Shown: piece after piece, positions 1 through 5,942 of the stretch | Position numbering within the stretch: the stretch's first letter is position 1 | How the letters are laid out: each line of letters begins with the position of its first letter | Source: a bacterium | GTDB taxonomy: Bacteria > Chloroflexota > Chloroflexia > Thermomicrobiales > UBA6265 | Assembly: GCA_029977305.1 (NCBI GenBank) | Contig: JAPOLF010000085.1 | Coordinates: 1-8,704 of the forward strand | DNA: 8,704 nt | Reading direction: 5' to 3' | Program-made: the position numbers and the translations under genes | The notes under the pieces: model-generated | The model's database searches: none | The model's input: only the letters and a program-made list of their open reading frames with translations | What the model was told of the DNA's origin: nothing

Positions 1-1
1 T

Positions 2-157
2 GAATGCCCGGAGTGCGGAGCGGAGATCACGTTGGGGAACGTCGAGGCAGGCGAGATTGTGATCTGTGCCGAGTGCGGCGTGGAACTGGAAGTCGTGAGC
101 GCGAATCCGCTGGAGTTGGCACTGGCTCCGGAAGAGGGCGAAGACTGGGGCGAGTAG
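2..157 (+). CDS. lysW: LysW amino-group carrier protein, 3' part (5' end outside window)
   Basis: The last 51 residues of LysW, the small acidic protein that carries glutamate or alpha-aminoadipate during lysine and arginine synthesis. The substrate amino group is bonded to the gamma-carboxyl of the LysW C-terminal glutamate, which protects it and presents it to the later enzymes. Seen here: a zinc-ribbon-like pair, CPEC at visible residues 2-5 and CAEC at 22-25, then an acidic tail ending exactly in EDWGE, the family signature that carries the modified Glu. Only the first few residues appear to be missing, since the family is about 54-56 aa and the fragment begins at the first CxxC. The stop is TAG at 155-157. 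The next gene starts 76 nt later, with a hairpin in between. The identification is firm because the EDWGE end is diagnostic and the downstream genes are those of the pathway. Confidence 0.95.
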   Translation, partial: ECPECGAEITLGNVEAGEIVICAECGVELEVVSANPLELALAPEEGEDWGE

Positions 158-185
158 TCGCAACGGGGTGCGCCGGAACGGATCG

Positions 186-207
186 GGTGGGTCGGGGCTG
201 ACCCGCC
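186..207 (+). other. Hairpin between lysW and the next gene
   Basis: GGTGGGTC (186-193) pairs with GACCCGCC (200-207) across a 6-nt loop: 8 bp with one G-U pair, mostly G-C. It begins 28 nt after the lysW stop. There is no T-tract after it, so it is not a canonical intrinsic terminator. It could stabilise the 3' end of a lysW message or partly attenuate transcription, setting a high ratio of carrier to enzymes. That role is inference. In GC-rich DNA a stem this short can arise by chance. Confidence 0.4.
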
Positions 208-233
208 GAGACCGAGAGCAGGAATCGAGGGAC

Positions 234-1130
234 ATGATGGCGACGGTTCGGGTGTTGTGCTCGCGGATGCGAGTCGAGGAGAAGCAGATCGCACAGGCGC
301 TGGCCGAGAGCGGCAGCGTCCTCGAGCCGGTTGTGCCGGCGGCGATGCCGATCCCCCCGATGCCGACCCCGCCAGCCCCGGCGGCGTCCGGTGAGCTGGC
401 CAGCACCCTCGTGATCGACCGCGTGCAGACCCGTTCGGTGGGATCGGTGACGGTGCAGGCCCTGCGAAGTGCTGGCACGATCACCATCGATGCCGGACTC
501 GCGGCAACGGGGGACCGACTGCAGGTCGCGAGTGCGCTCGCGGCTGCAGGGGTGGCTCGACCGGAGACCGTGCTGGCAGTGAACGACGCGGCGGCGATGG
601 AAGCCGTCGTCGGCTTCGGGTACCCGGCGACGCTGCTGCCGCTGGCGTATGACGGAGCACCGGTGACGCTGCTCGATGTCGACACGGCGGAGGCGGTGAT
701 CGAGCATCGCCTCGTGCTCGGGAGCGGGATGGAGCGGATCTCGTTGGTGCAGCGCGGATCCGGGATCGGGGCAGTGCTGGTCATCGTGGTCGACGGCACT
801 GCTGTGGCGATCGTTGATGGTGAGGCTTCGGCCGTCAATGCGAGCGCGGTCACCATGGCGGAGCGGGCAGCGGTCGCGCTGAATGCCGATGTGATCGGGG
901 TACGGGTAGCCCACGTTGATGGCAATGCCGTGGTCTGGGATGTGGAAGCGGTGCCGGAGTTTCGGCATGCGGTGCGGCTGGGGGAGATCGGTGTGGGCGA
1001 GGCTATCGCCGCCTTGGCGCTCTCGCTCGGCAAGCATGGCGGGGTCTCGGCGCAGCTGACCCATCGTGGGGCGCGAACTAGTGGCTCGGCAGCGCGGGAG
1101 GGCCAGCATGGTGTCGTCCTCACCGCTTGA
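234..1130 (+). CDS. Degenerate LysX/RimK-type ATP-grasp paralogue (probable pseudoenzyme)
   Basis: A 298-aa protein colinear with the two ATP-grasp ligases downstream but apparently without an active site. Family resemblance: RVLCSRMRVEEK at residues 6-17 matches the LysX N-terminus (GLMMSRVRVEEK); TGDR..VASALAAAGVARPETVLA (about 92-115) matches the start of the ATP-binding domain; GYPATLLPLA matches GYPVVMKPAV; TAEAVIEHRLVLGS matches AAEAILEHKVTLGS; DVEAVPEFRH matches EVNYTMEFRN. Losses: the first ATP lysine is Arg (95), the MKP lysine is Leu (135), GSWGRLL is gone, the RDIR and HW(I/V)TN blocks are missing, and the metal ligands E and N read D236 and E238. A proline-rich stretch (37-52) replaces part of the N-domain. 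The reading frame is intact. GAGG at 227-230 precedes ATGs at 234 and 237; an earlier ATG at 168 would add residues unlike the family. It overlaps lysK by 23 nt. Possible roles are scaffold, LysW-binding or ligase-regulating subunit, all inferred. Confidence 0.75.
   Translation: MMATVRVLCSRMRVEEKQIAQALAESGSVLEPVVPAAMPIPPMPTPPAPAASGELASTLVIDRVQTRSVGSVTVQALRSAGTITIDAGLAATGDRLQVASALAAAGVARPETVLAVNDAAAMEAVVGFGYPATLLPLAYDGAPVTLLDVDTAEAVIEHRLVLGSGMERISLVQRGSGIGAVLVIVVDGTAVAIVDGEASAVNASAVTMAERAAVALNADVIGVRVAHVDGNAVVWDVEAVPEFRHAVRLGEIGVGEAIAALALSLGKHGGVSAQLTHRGARTSGSAAREGQHGVVLTA
1096..1102 (+). promoter_or_regulatory. Ribosome binding site of lysK
   Basis: GGGAGGG lies 5 nt before the ATG at 1108, inside the end of the preceding gene. 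It favours this start over the upstream in-frame ATG at 1066, which would add 14 residues not expected in the family. Confidence 0.65.
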
Positions 1131-2193
1131 GTCACGGACGTGGGAACCATTGCCGGAAGATATCGATCTGCTGCGGCGATTGGTGGAGATCGAGTCGCTT
1201 TCTGATCATGAGGGCGAGGCGGTTGCTGAACTCGTGCGGATCATGGATCAGCGCGGGTTCGCGACGGAGATCGACAACGCGGGGAGCGCGATCGGCCGGA
1301 TCGGATCTGGTGAGAAGCACATCGTGCTGCTCGGGCACATCGACACGGTGCCGGGACGGATTCCGGTGCGGATCGCGGACGGGGTGCTGCACGGGCGTGG
1401 CGCGGTGGACGCGAAGGGGCCGCTGTGCACCTTCGTGGCGGCGGCGGCGATGGCGGCACCGAAGCTCAACTGCCGGGTGACGGTGGTGGGGGCGGTTGGC
1501 GAGGAGCGGATTGGCTCGCCGGGGGCGACGCGTGTCGCACGGTGGGAGCGACCGGATTTCTGCATCATCGGGGAACCAAGCGGCTGGGACGCCGTGTGCC
1601 TCGGGTATCGGGGGACGCTGTCCTTCATCTATGAACACGAACAGGCGTCGCGGCACATGGCGGGTCCGGGCGAGTCGATCGGCGAGATGGCGGTCGCGTT
1701 CTGGAACGGATTGGTGGCGCACACCGATGCGTTGAATGCAACGCGGGGGGCATCGGGCGGGTACACCGCGCTGATGCCGACGCTGCGGAAGATCGCAACG
1801 GACAGCAACGGCTTACACGACACCGCAGTGATGTCGATCGGGATCCGGATGCCACCCGGGGTTGACGTCGAGGCCTTGCTGCACACCCTGCACGACTTGG
1901 CCGGGCCAGCGACGCTGACGATCGATGGGATCCAAGAAGGGTATCGGTCGGACAAGCAGATCCCGCTGGTGCCGCCGTTCCTGCGGGCGATCCGCGCGGC
2001 AGGCGGGCAACCGCGCTTCACGGTGAAGTTGGGGACGTCGGACATGACGGTGGTTGGCCCGGTGTGGAAGTGCCCAATCGTGGCGTATGGGCCGGGGGAC
2101 GCGTCGCTGGACCACACGCCGGAGGAGCGCATCGAACTGGCGGATTACGGGCGTGCGGTGCGGATTCTCGCCGACGTGCTGGAGGCGTTGTAG
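1108..2193 (+). CDS. lysK: [LysW]-lysine/[LysW]-ornithine hydrolase, M20 metallopeptidase family
   Basis: A 361-aa cytoplasmic zinc amidohydrolase for the last step of the pathway: it cleaves the bond between the LysW C-terminal Glu and the finished amino acid, releasing lysine (or ornithine) and regenerating LysW. M20 motifs in order: GHIDTVPG with H77 and D79; RGAVDAKGP with bridging D101; GEERIGSPG with general base E132 and ligand E133; GEPSGWD with ligand E156; and C-terminal DHTPEE with ligand H336. All expected zinc ligands and the catalytic acid are therefore present. Length is normal for LysK, slightly shorter than the ArgE/DapE relatives. The start is set by a strong Shine-Dalgarno and lies 23 nt inside the preceding gene, which implies translational coupling. 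The stop is 2 nt before the next ATG. ArgE or DapE is possible by domain alone, but the LysW context makes LysK far more likely. Confidence 0.92.
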   Translation: MVSSSPLESRTWEPLPEDIDLLRRLVEIESLSDHEGEAVAELVRIMDQRGFATEIDNAGSAIGRIGSGEKHIVLLGHIDTVPGRIPVRIADGVLHGRGAVDAKGPLCTFVAAAAMAAPKLNCRVTVVGAVGEERIGSPGATRVARWERPDFCIIGEPSGWDAVCLGYRGTLSFIYEHEQASRHMAGPGESIGEMAVAFWNGLVAHTDALNATRGASGGYTALMPTLRKIATDSNGLHDTAVMSIGIRMPPGVDVEALLHTLHDLAGPATLTIDGIQEGYRSDKQIPLVPPFLRAIRAAGGQPRFTVKLGTSDMTVVGPVWKCPIVAYGPGDASLDHTPEERIELADYGRAVRILADVLEAL

Positions 2194-2195
2194 TC

Positions 2196-3101
2196 ATGGC
2201 GCATCCACGACTTGGCGTGCTGGTTTCCTACCTGCGCACGGAAGAGAAATTGATCCTCGCCAACGCGCGTGAACGCGGGATCGAGGTGACGCCGCTGTTC
2301 GACAAAGATCTGGTGCTCAATTTCACCGCGCGCTCCGGGGCGGCGAGCAAGGTCGATGTCGATGTGGTGCTGGATCGCTGCGTGGCGCACGCGCGCGCGG
2401 GGTATGCGATCCGGACGTTCGAGCGGTGGGGCATCCCGACGCTGAACACTTCGGAGTCGGTGCAGATCTGCGATGACAAGGCGTTGAACAGCATCGCCCT
2501 GGAAGAAGCAGGGGTGCCGACACCGAAGACGATTCTGGCGTTCTCGCTGGAATCTGCGCTGGAGGCGCTGGAGATCGTCGGGTACCCGGCGGTGATGAAG
2601 CCGGTGTCGGGATCGTGGGGACGCTTGCTGGCGAAGGTGAACGGCCCGGAGCAGGCGAAGGCGGTCATCGGGCAGAAACTCGAATTGGGTTCCGTGCATC
2701 ACGGGGTGTTCTACATCCAGGAGTTCGTGCCGAAGCCGGATCGGGACATCCGCGCCTATGTCGTGGGTGACAAGGTGTTGGCAGCATCGTATCGCTCCTC
2801 GGAGCACTGGGTGACGAATGCGGCACGGGGCGCAACGAGCATGCCCTGTCCCATCACCCCGGAGATCGAGGACCTCGCACTGCGGGCTTGTGCGGCGGTG
2901 AAGGCGCGACTGGCCGGGGTCGATCTGATCGAGACGCCGAATGGATTGCAGATCGTCGAGGTGAACAGCGGCGGCGAGTTTCGCGGGCTGATGTCAACGA
3001 CGCACGTGGACATCGCGGCGGAGATCGTGAGCGAGGCGTTGGCAACGGCGAAACGGGCGGATGAGAAGCCCGGGGCCTCGGCAGCGGCGAGTACGCGCTG
3101 A
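2196..3101 (+). CDS. argX: LysW-substrate ligase, ArgX-like (glutamate--LysW ligase), ATP-grasp
   Basis: A 301-aa RimK/LysX-family ATP-grasp ligase. It joins an amino acid, most likely glutamate, through its amino group to the C-terminal Glu of LysW, using ATP. Motifs: N-domain GVLVSYLRTEEK; CDDK with K95; GYPAVMKP with K135; GSWGRLLAKV; YIQEFVPKPDRDIR; HWVTNAARG; metal ligands D243, E255 and N257 in VEVNSGGEFRG. The substrate-side motif is NSGGEFRG, whereas the next gene has NYTMEFRN, the form I recall from Thermus LysX. That contrast is why this copy is called ArgX and the next LysX; specificity is inferred and could be reversed or broad. The start is ATG 2196, 2 nt after the lysK stop, with GGAGG at 2181-2185. 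The reading frame opens further upstream inside lysK, but the family N-terminus begins here. The tail after about residue 285 is low-complexity. Confidence 0.8.
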   Translation: MAHPRLGVLVSYLRTEEKLILANARERGIEVTPLFDKDLVLNFTARSGAASKVDVDVVLDRCVAHARAGYAIRTFERWGIPTLNTSESVQICDDKALNSIALEEAGVPTPKTILAFSLESALEALEIVGYPAVMKPVSGSWGRLLAKVNGPEQAKAVIGQKLELGSVHHGVFYIQEFVPKPDRDIRAYVVGDKVLAASYRSSEHWVTNAARGATSMPCPITPEIEDLALRACAAVKARLAGVDLIETPNGLQIVEVNSGGEFRGLMSTTHVDIAAEIVSEALATAKRADEKPGASAAASTR

Positions 3102-3114
3102 CCGAGGCTGCGGA

Positions 3115-3128
3115 CGAGACCCGTCTCG
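3115..3128 (+). other. Short inverted repeat in the argX-lysX gap
   Basis: CGAGAC (3115-3120) and GTCTCG (3123-3128) are perfect inverted repeats separated by CC, forming a 5-bp stem with a CCCG tetraloop in RNA. They lie in the 85-nt gap between the two ligase genes, the longest gap inside the operon. No T-tract follows, so a terminator is unlikely. A role in mRNA processing or simple chance are both possible. Confidence 0.25.
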
Positions 3129-3173
3129 GCGGGGCCGCCGCCTGTGGCGCATGACGCCGCGGGCTTTGCTGAC

Positions 3174-3179
3174 GAGGAG
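3174..3179 (+). promoter_or_regulatory. Ribosome binding site of lysX
   Basis: GAGGAG, 7 nt before the ATG at 3187. It decides the start among several in-frame candidates (3061, 3151, GTG 3184, 3187); only the start at 3184/3187 gives the short family N-terminus before HVGLMMSRVRVEEK. Confidence 0.75.
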
Positions 3180-3186
3180 CATCGTG

Positions 3187-4083
3187 ATGGAATCGGGCAC
3201 CGGGTTGCATGTGGGATTGATGATGTCGCGCGTCCGCGTGGAGGAGAAGATGCTCCTGCACGCCTTGGAGGAGCGCGGGGCGACGGTGACGCGCTTCGAC
3301 GACCGGGACTTCACGCTGGATCTGCGTGGGCCGTCGCCGGAGATGGCGGGGTGTGATGTGTTCCTGGAGCGATGCATCAACCACCTGCGGGCGCTCTACA
3401 CGATGAAACTGCTGCAGGACTGGGACATCCCCTGCGTGAACACGTATGACGTGGCGAACATCTGCGGTGACAAGATCTTGACATCTGCGGCGCTGGCGCG
3501 AGAGGGAGTGCCGCAGCCGGTGACGATTCTGGCGTACACCCCGGAGTCGGCGATCGAGGCGTGTGAGCAGTTGGGGTATCCGGTGGTGATGAAGCCGGCG
3601 GTGGGGTCGTGGGGGCGGTTGCTGGCGCGGGTGAATGACCGCGACGCGGCGGAGGCGATTCTCGAGCACAAAGTGACGCTGGGATCCTTCCACCACGGGG
3701 CGTTTTACATCCAGGAGTTCGTCAACAAGCCGGGGCGCGACATCCGGTCGTTCGTGGTGGGTGGGGAGACGATCTGCGCGATCTATCGCGACAGCCCGCA
3801 CTGGATCACGAACACCGCACGTGGCGGCCAGGCGAGCAACTGTCCGGTGACCCCGGAGATTGACCGTCTGTCGCGTGCCGCAGCGGCGGCGGTCGGGGGC
3901 GGTGTGGTGGCGATCGACTTGGTCGAGAGCGATCGCGGGTTGCTGGTGATCGAGGTGAACTACACGATGGAGTTCCGCAACTCGATCGACACGACAGGGG
4001 TGAACATCCCGGCGAAGATCGTCGATCACGTGATCCGGGTCGGGCGGGAGAACCAGGCCCGCAAGGCCGGGGTGTCGGCATGA
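3187..4083 (+). CDS. lysX: Alpha-aminoadipate--LysW ligase LysX, ATP-grasp
   Basis: A 298-aa ATP-grasp ligase that attaches alpha-aminoadipate (the product of the homocitrate branch) to the C-terminal Glu of LysW, committing it to lysine. Motifs in order: HVGLMMSRVRVEEK near the N-terminus; ICGDK with K96; GYPVVMKP with K136; GSWGRLLARV (140-149); FYIQEFVNKPGRDIR; HWITNTARGGQ (205-215); VGGGVVAIDLVES with D244; VIEVNYTMEFRNS with metal ligands E256 and N258. The blocks HWITNTARGGQA and EVN.TMEF.NS closely match Thermus thermophilus LysX as I remember it, which supports LysX rather than ArgX. Length is normal for the family. Its TGA overlaps the ATG of the methyltransferase (ATGA, 4080-4083), so the two are translationally coupled. 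It is clearly paralogous to the preceding gene. Confidence 0.88.
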   Translation: MESGTGLHVGLMMSRVRVEEKMLLHALEERGATVTRFDDRDFTLDLRGPSPEMAGCDVFLERCINHLRALYTMKLLQDWDIPCVNTYDVANICGDKILTSAALAREGVPQPVTILAYTPESAIEACEQLGYPVVMKPAVGSWGRLLARVNDRDAAEAILEHKVTLGSFHHGAFYIQEFVNKPGRDIRSFVVGGETICAIYRDSPHWITNTARGGQASNCPVTPEIDRLSRAAAAAVGGGVVAIDLVESDRGLLVIEVNYTMEFRNSIDTTGVNIPAKIVDHVIRVGRENQARKAGVSA

Positions 4084-4814
4084 CCGGGACGCGGCTTGAT
4101 TACAACACCATGGCGTTGGAGTACGCGGCGCACCGGAAAGTGCATCCGGGGGTGTTGGCGTCCCTGATCGAGATGGGCAGGATCAGCGACGCCTCGGTGG
4201 TACTGGAGGTCGGAGTCGGCTCTGGCAACTATGCAACCGCGGTACGAGCGATGACGGGCTGCACCGTGCTTGGGCTTGATCCCTCGCGGGAGATGCTGGC
4301 GAAAGCGGCGGCGCAGGACGGGGACCTCGTGCTGCTGGAGGGGCGGGCGGAGTCCCTCCCCTACCCTGATGCGAGCGTGGACGTGATTTATTCAGTGGAT
4401 GTGATCCACCATGTCGAGGACCGTCCGGCATTCTTCCGGGAGGCGCTCCGGGTGCTGCGACCGGGCGGAAAGGTGTGCACGGTGACCGACTCGCCGGACG
4501 ACATTCGGCGGCGGGTGCCATTGAGCAGCCACTTCCCGGAGACGGTCGAGGTGGAGTTGCGGCGATATCCCACGATTGCCAAATTGACGATTGAGCTGTT
4601 GGGCGCGGGGTTCGGGCAGATCGTCGAGGACCAGGTGGAACTCACCTATCCTTTGACGCGCGCGGATGGCTACGCGGCGCGCGCGTATTCATCGCTGCAC
4701 CTGATCAGTGACGAGGCGTGGTCGGCTGGGGTGGATCGGATGCGGAATGAGCTTGCGGCTGGACCGATTTCGGCCCTGTCGCTCTACACCTTGCTGTGGG
4801 GCAGACGGCCATAA
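4080..4814 (+). CDS. Class I SAM-dependent methyltransferase, UbiE/Methyltransf_11 type
   Basis: A 244-aa Rossmann-fold methyltransferase; the substrate is not recognisable. SAM motifs: motif I VLEVGVGSGNY (residues 41-51), motif II end VLGLDPS with the ribose-binding acidic residue D67, a LEGRAESLPYPDASVDV block (86-102) typical of Methyltransf_11, YSVDVIHHVED (104-114), and EALRVLRPGGKV (121-132). There is no signal peptide or membrane segment. The C-terminal half (about 145-244) would determine the substrate and matches nothing I recognise. Its ATG overlaps the lysX stop and lysY follows after 51 nt, so it is embedded in the core of the operon. No methylation step is known in LysW-dependent lysine or arginine synthesis. 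It could modify LysW, an enzyme, or a side product, or be an unrelated passenger. Fold confidence is high; role unknown. Confidence 0.85.
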   Translation: MTGTRLDYNTMALEYAAHRKVHPGVLASLIEMGRISDASVVLEVGVGSGNYATAVRAMTGCTVLGLDPSREMLAKAAAQDGDLVLLEGRAESLPYPDASVDVIYSVDVIHHVEDRPAFFREALRVLRPGGKVCTVTDSPDDIRRRVPLSSHFPETVEVELRRYPTIAKLTIELLGAGFGQIVEDQVELTYPLTRADGYAARAYSSLHLISDEAWSAGVDRMRNELAAGPISALSLYTLLWGRRP

Positions 4815-4828
4815 CCGAAGGTGATGGG

Positions 4829-4850
4829 TGCCCGGCACTCCGCGCGGGCA
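4829..4850 (+). other. Weak hairpin upstream of lysY
   Basis: TGCCCG (4829-4834) pairs with CGGGCA (4845-4850) over a 10-nt loop, immediately before the AGGAG (4851-4855) of lysY. If it forms in the mRNA it sits next to the ribosome site and could modulate translation. The stem is only 6 bp in GC-rich DNA, so chance is a real alternative. Confidence 0.25.
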
Positions 4851-4865
4851 AGGAGAGCGTGAGCG

Positions 4866-5912
4866 ATGGTTGATGTTTCTGTCATCGGGGGAAGCGGATA
4901 CGCCGGGGGTGAGCTGGTCCGGCTGCTGCTGAGCCATCCGGAGGCGAACCTGGTTCAGGTGACGTCGGAGCGGAACGCCGGGAAGTTCGTGCGGACCGTG
5001 CATCCCAACCTGCGCAAGGTGACGGACCTGAAGTTCAGCAGCGTGAACGATCTCGAGCCGGTCGATGTGCTCTTCGTGGCGATGCCGCATGGGGTCGCGA
5101 TGGGCAAGATGAAGGGCCTGCGCCCGGCGGCGAAGGTGATCATCGATCTGAGCGCGGATTTCCGGCTGCGAAACGCCGCGGACTACCCGCTGTGGTACGG
5201 GCACGACCATAGCGAGCCGGACATGCTGCGGGAGTTCGTGTACGGGATCCCGGAACTGCACCGGGAGGAGATTCGGTCATCGGACCTGATTTCCTCGGCG
5301 GGGTGCATGGCGACGACGACGATTCTCGGGTTGTATCCGCTCTATCGGGCGGGGGTGGTCGATCTGAGCCGGCCGGTGGTGACGGAGTGCAAAACGGGAT
5401 CTTCGGGATCGGGCGGGTCGCCGGGATTGGGATCGCACCACCCGGAGCGATCGGGGGCGATGCGGTCGTTCAAGCCGACGGGGCACCGCCACTCGGCAGA
5501 GGTGATCCAGGAGCTGACGTTCGACGGGCGGGTGCCCGAGGTGGCGTTCTCGGCGACGGCGATCGAGGCGGTGCGCGGGATCCTCGGGACCTCGCATCTG
5601 TACCTGAACGAGGCGTTGAGCGAGAAGGATGTTTGGCGCATCTATCGCGAGGCCTACAAGGATGAGCCGTTCATGCGGATCGTGAAGGAATCGGCAGGCG
5701 TGCACCGTTATCCAGAACCGAAGCTGCTTTCAGGCACGAACTGGTGCGATGTCGGGTTCGAGCGAGATCCGCACACGAATCGGATCGTCGTGATGGCGGC
5801 GCTCGACAACTTGATGAAGGGTGCCGCCGGGCAGGCGGTGCAGGCGTTCAACATCCGGATGGGGTTCGCCGAGACGACCGCGCTGGACTTCGCGGGATTG
5901 CACCCGATTTAG
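4866..5912 (+). CDS. lysY: [LysW]-aminoadipate/glutamate phosphate reductase (LysY/ArgC family)
   Basis: A 348-aa NADPH-dependent dehydrogenase of the ArgC family. It reduces the LysW-bound acyl phosphate made by LysZ to the semialdehyde. Motifs: nucleotide-binding GGSGYAGGEL (8-17); VAMPHG (71-76); IIDLSADFRLR (92-102); YGIPEL (126-131); catalytic cysteine C147 in SSAGCMATTTI; GSSGSGGSP (178-186); GHRHSAEV with catalytic-type H207/H209; C-terminal DNLMKGAAGQAVQAFNI. This is the full length expected for the family, with no missing key residue. The start is ATG 4866, 10 nt after AGGAG, and gives an immediate beta-strand (VDVSVIGGSGY). ArgC acting on free N-acetylglutamate is the alternative by family alone; the neighbours argue for LysW-bound substrates, probably both aminoadipyl and glutamyl forms. 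Confidence 0.92.
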   Translation: MVDVSVIGGSGYAGGELVRLLLSHPEANLVQVTSERNAGKFVRTVHPNLRKVTDLKFSSVNDLEPVDVLFVAMPHGVAMGKMKGLRPAAKVIIDLSADFRLRNAADYPLWYGHDHSEPDMLREFVYGIPELHREEIRSSDLISSAGCMATTTILGLYPLYRAGVVDLSRPVVTECKTGSSGSGGSPGLGSHHPERSGAMRSFKPTGHRHSAEVIQELTFDGRVPEVAFSATAIEAVRGILGTSHLYLNEALSEKDVWRIYREAYKDEPFMRIVKESAGVHRYPEPKLLSGTNWCDVGFERDPHTNRIVVMAALDNLMKGAAGQAVQAFNIRMGFAETTALDFAGLHPI

Positions 5913-5942
5913 CGGACGCGACGGGCAACAGGGAGCATGTCG

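Noticed and set aside
168..233. Upstream in-frame extension of the pseudoenzyme (start at ATG 168)
   Set aside because: The extra 22 residues are Arg/Gly/Ser-rich, include the hairpin region and do not match the family N-terminus. The ribosome site lies just before 234/237.
27..1109. Long minus-strand open frame (360 codons) opposite the pseudoenzyme gene
   Set aside because: The translation is Arg/His/Pro-rich with no recognisable domain, as expected for the antisense of GC-rich coding DNA. The + strand frame aligns with LysX-type proteins.
234..1130. Reading the pseudoenzyme gene as a decaying pseudogene or an assembly frameshift of lysX
   Set aside because: The frame is uninterrupted and ends naturally, and matching blocks run in one frame along the whole length. 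The missing residues are substitutions and clean deletions, not a frame change.
2854..4029. Long minus-strand open frame (391 codons) opposite argX and lysX
   Set aside because: It is an antisense shadow with biased Arg/His/Pro composition; both + strand genes carry complete ATP-grasp motifs.
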